Source: Acidobacteriota bacterium
Lineage (GTDB): Bacteria; Acidobacteriota; Terriglobia; Bryobacterales; Bryobacteraceae
Length of the DNA stretch: 64,000 nucleotides
Assembly (NCBI GenBank): GCA_017304135.1
Contig: JAFLBB010000009.1
Span: 28,488 to 92,487 of the forward strand
Reading direction: 5' to 3'
Below are positions 63,703 through 64,000 of this stretch, in pieces. Both the position numbers and the translations under genes were made by a program. The notes under the pieces were generated by a model that was not told the origin of the DNA, did not search any database, and worked only from the letters and a program-made list of their open reading frames with translations. The first letter of the stretch is position 1, and the number at the start of each line of letters is the position of its first letter.

Positions 63703-64000
63703 ATGAGTCATACCGTTTTTCTCGGCAATTTGCCGGCTTGGGTGACCGCGGACGACATCAAGTCGTGGCTTATGGCCGAGAACTTGATGGCTGATCAGAT
63801 CAAGGTCATCCGAAACCCGGAAACACAGGAATCGAAAGGCTTCGCTTTTATTGAAGCCCCCAACCAGGAAGAGATGGCATCCATCATCCGCCGCTTTGAC
63901 CGCGCTCCCCTCGAGGACCGGTTGCTGCGCGCCAACCCGGCTCAGCCCCCACGTGGCCGCCGGCCTGTCGGAGCCCCCGGCGCCACCGGCGCACCGGGAC
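63703..64000 (+). CDS. RRM-type RNA-binding protein, 5' part
   Basis: The frame starts at ATG 63703, preceded by AGAGGA, and runs open to the window end, so the 3' part is missing. Residues 1-80 form one RRM: RNP2 V-F-L-G-N-L at residues 5-10 and RNP1 K-G-F-A-F-I-E-A near residue 46. A basic, Pro/Gly/Arg-rich tail begins at about 85 (P-P-R-G-R-R-P-V-G-A-P). Bacterial RRM proteins of this kind bind RNA and are often cold-responsive. Confidence 0.88.
   Translation, partial: MSHTVFLGNLPAWVTADDIKSWLMAENLMADQIKVIRNPETQESKGFAFIEAPNQEEMASIIRRFDRAPLEDRLLRANPAQPPRGRRPVGAPGATGAPG

Overview
The window looks like a chromosomal segment from an acidobacterium of the Solibacter/Bryobacter type (order Bryobacterales). 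The call rests on content: about six secreted proteins carry the Solibacter-type C-terminal domain known as TIGR03437 (signature around S-P-x-Q-I-N-x-x-x-P, then a G-x-G-x-x-x-P segment). There are also SBBP and NHL beta-propeller proteins, a large Oar-like TonB-dependent receptor, PEP-CTERM proteins and high GC with strong G/C wobble bias. No rRNA, tRNA, CRISPR array, integrase or insertion sequence was recognised.

Layout. 1-3 kb: three TIGR03437 proteins, one with a single CXXCH motif. 3-9 kb: an exported glycine-zipper protein, a membrane-anchored degenerate GGDEF protein with an EAEPVA-type tandem repeat, an SDR, a DinB/YfiT-like protein and an unknown membrane protein. 9-13 kb (minus strand): the conserved RNA/ribosome operon phoH-ybeY-CNNM-era-BON behind a good sigma70 promoter. 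13-15 kb: metX-metW, closed by a bidirectional terminator. 15-21.7 kb (minus): glycosyltransferase, thiC, a putative caspase-like exported protein, an exported phosphodiesterase-type enzyme and a DUF2911 protein. 21.7-26.6 kb: an exported M24 peptidase, a CHASE2 histidine kinase with an NtrC-type regulator, and yqeY.

26.8-35.4 kb is the accessory region. A RelBE-like toxin-antitoxin pair abuts a truncated copy of an Rhs core. Behind it, on the minus strand, lie a small four-helix membrane protein, a free-standing Rhs core-plus-tip protein, a YD-repeat/TIGR03437 fusion and a 1986-residue SBBP-Rhs protein, arranged like one transcript. The core-start sequence occurs twice, flanking the tip and the membrane gene. 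This resembles an orphan Rhs tip/immunity cassette.

35.6-45.4 kb: an alpha/beta hydrolase, an SBBP-TIGR03437 protein translationally coupled to a divergent Lgt-like membrane protein, a small exported protein, the TonB receptor and a PEP-CTERM protein. 45.5-49.5 kb: a tightly overlapping 4-hydroxyproline epimerase and three-subunit D-hydroxyproline dehydrogenase cluster. 49.5-55 kb: a cysteine hydrolase, an NHL-TIGR03437 protein, a DtxR-family regulator and an exported protein. 55-60.7 kb: valS-nadC-birA-coaX and an unknown coiled-coil gene, with overlapping or near-abutting genes. 60.7-64 kb: a second PEP-CTERM protein, serA with a small upstream ORF, and the start of an RRM RNA-binding protein.

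Across the window the plus strand goes from G-rich to C-rich, largely independent of coding strand, with the change around 38-45 kb. That would fit a position near the replication terminus.
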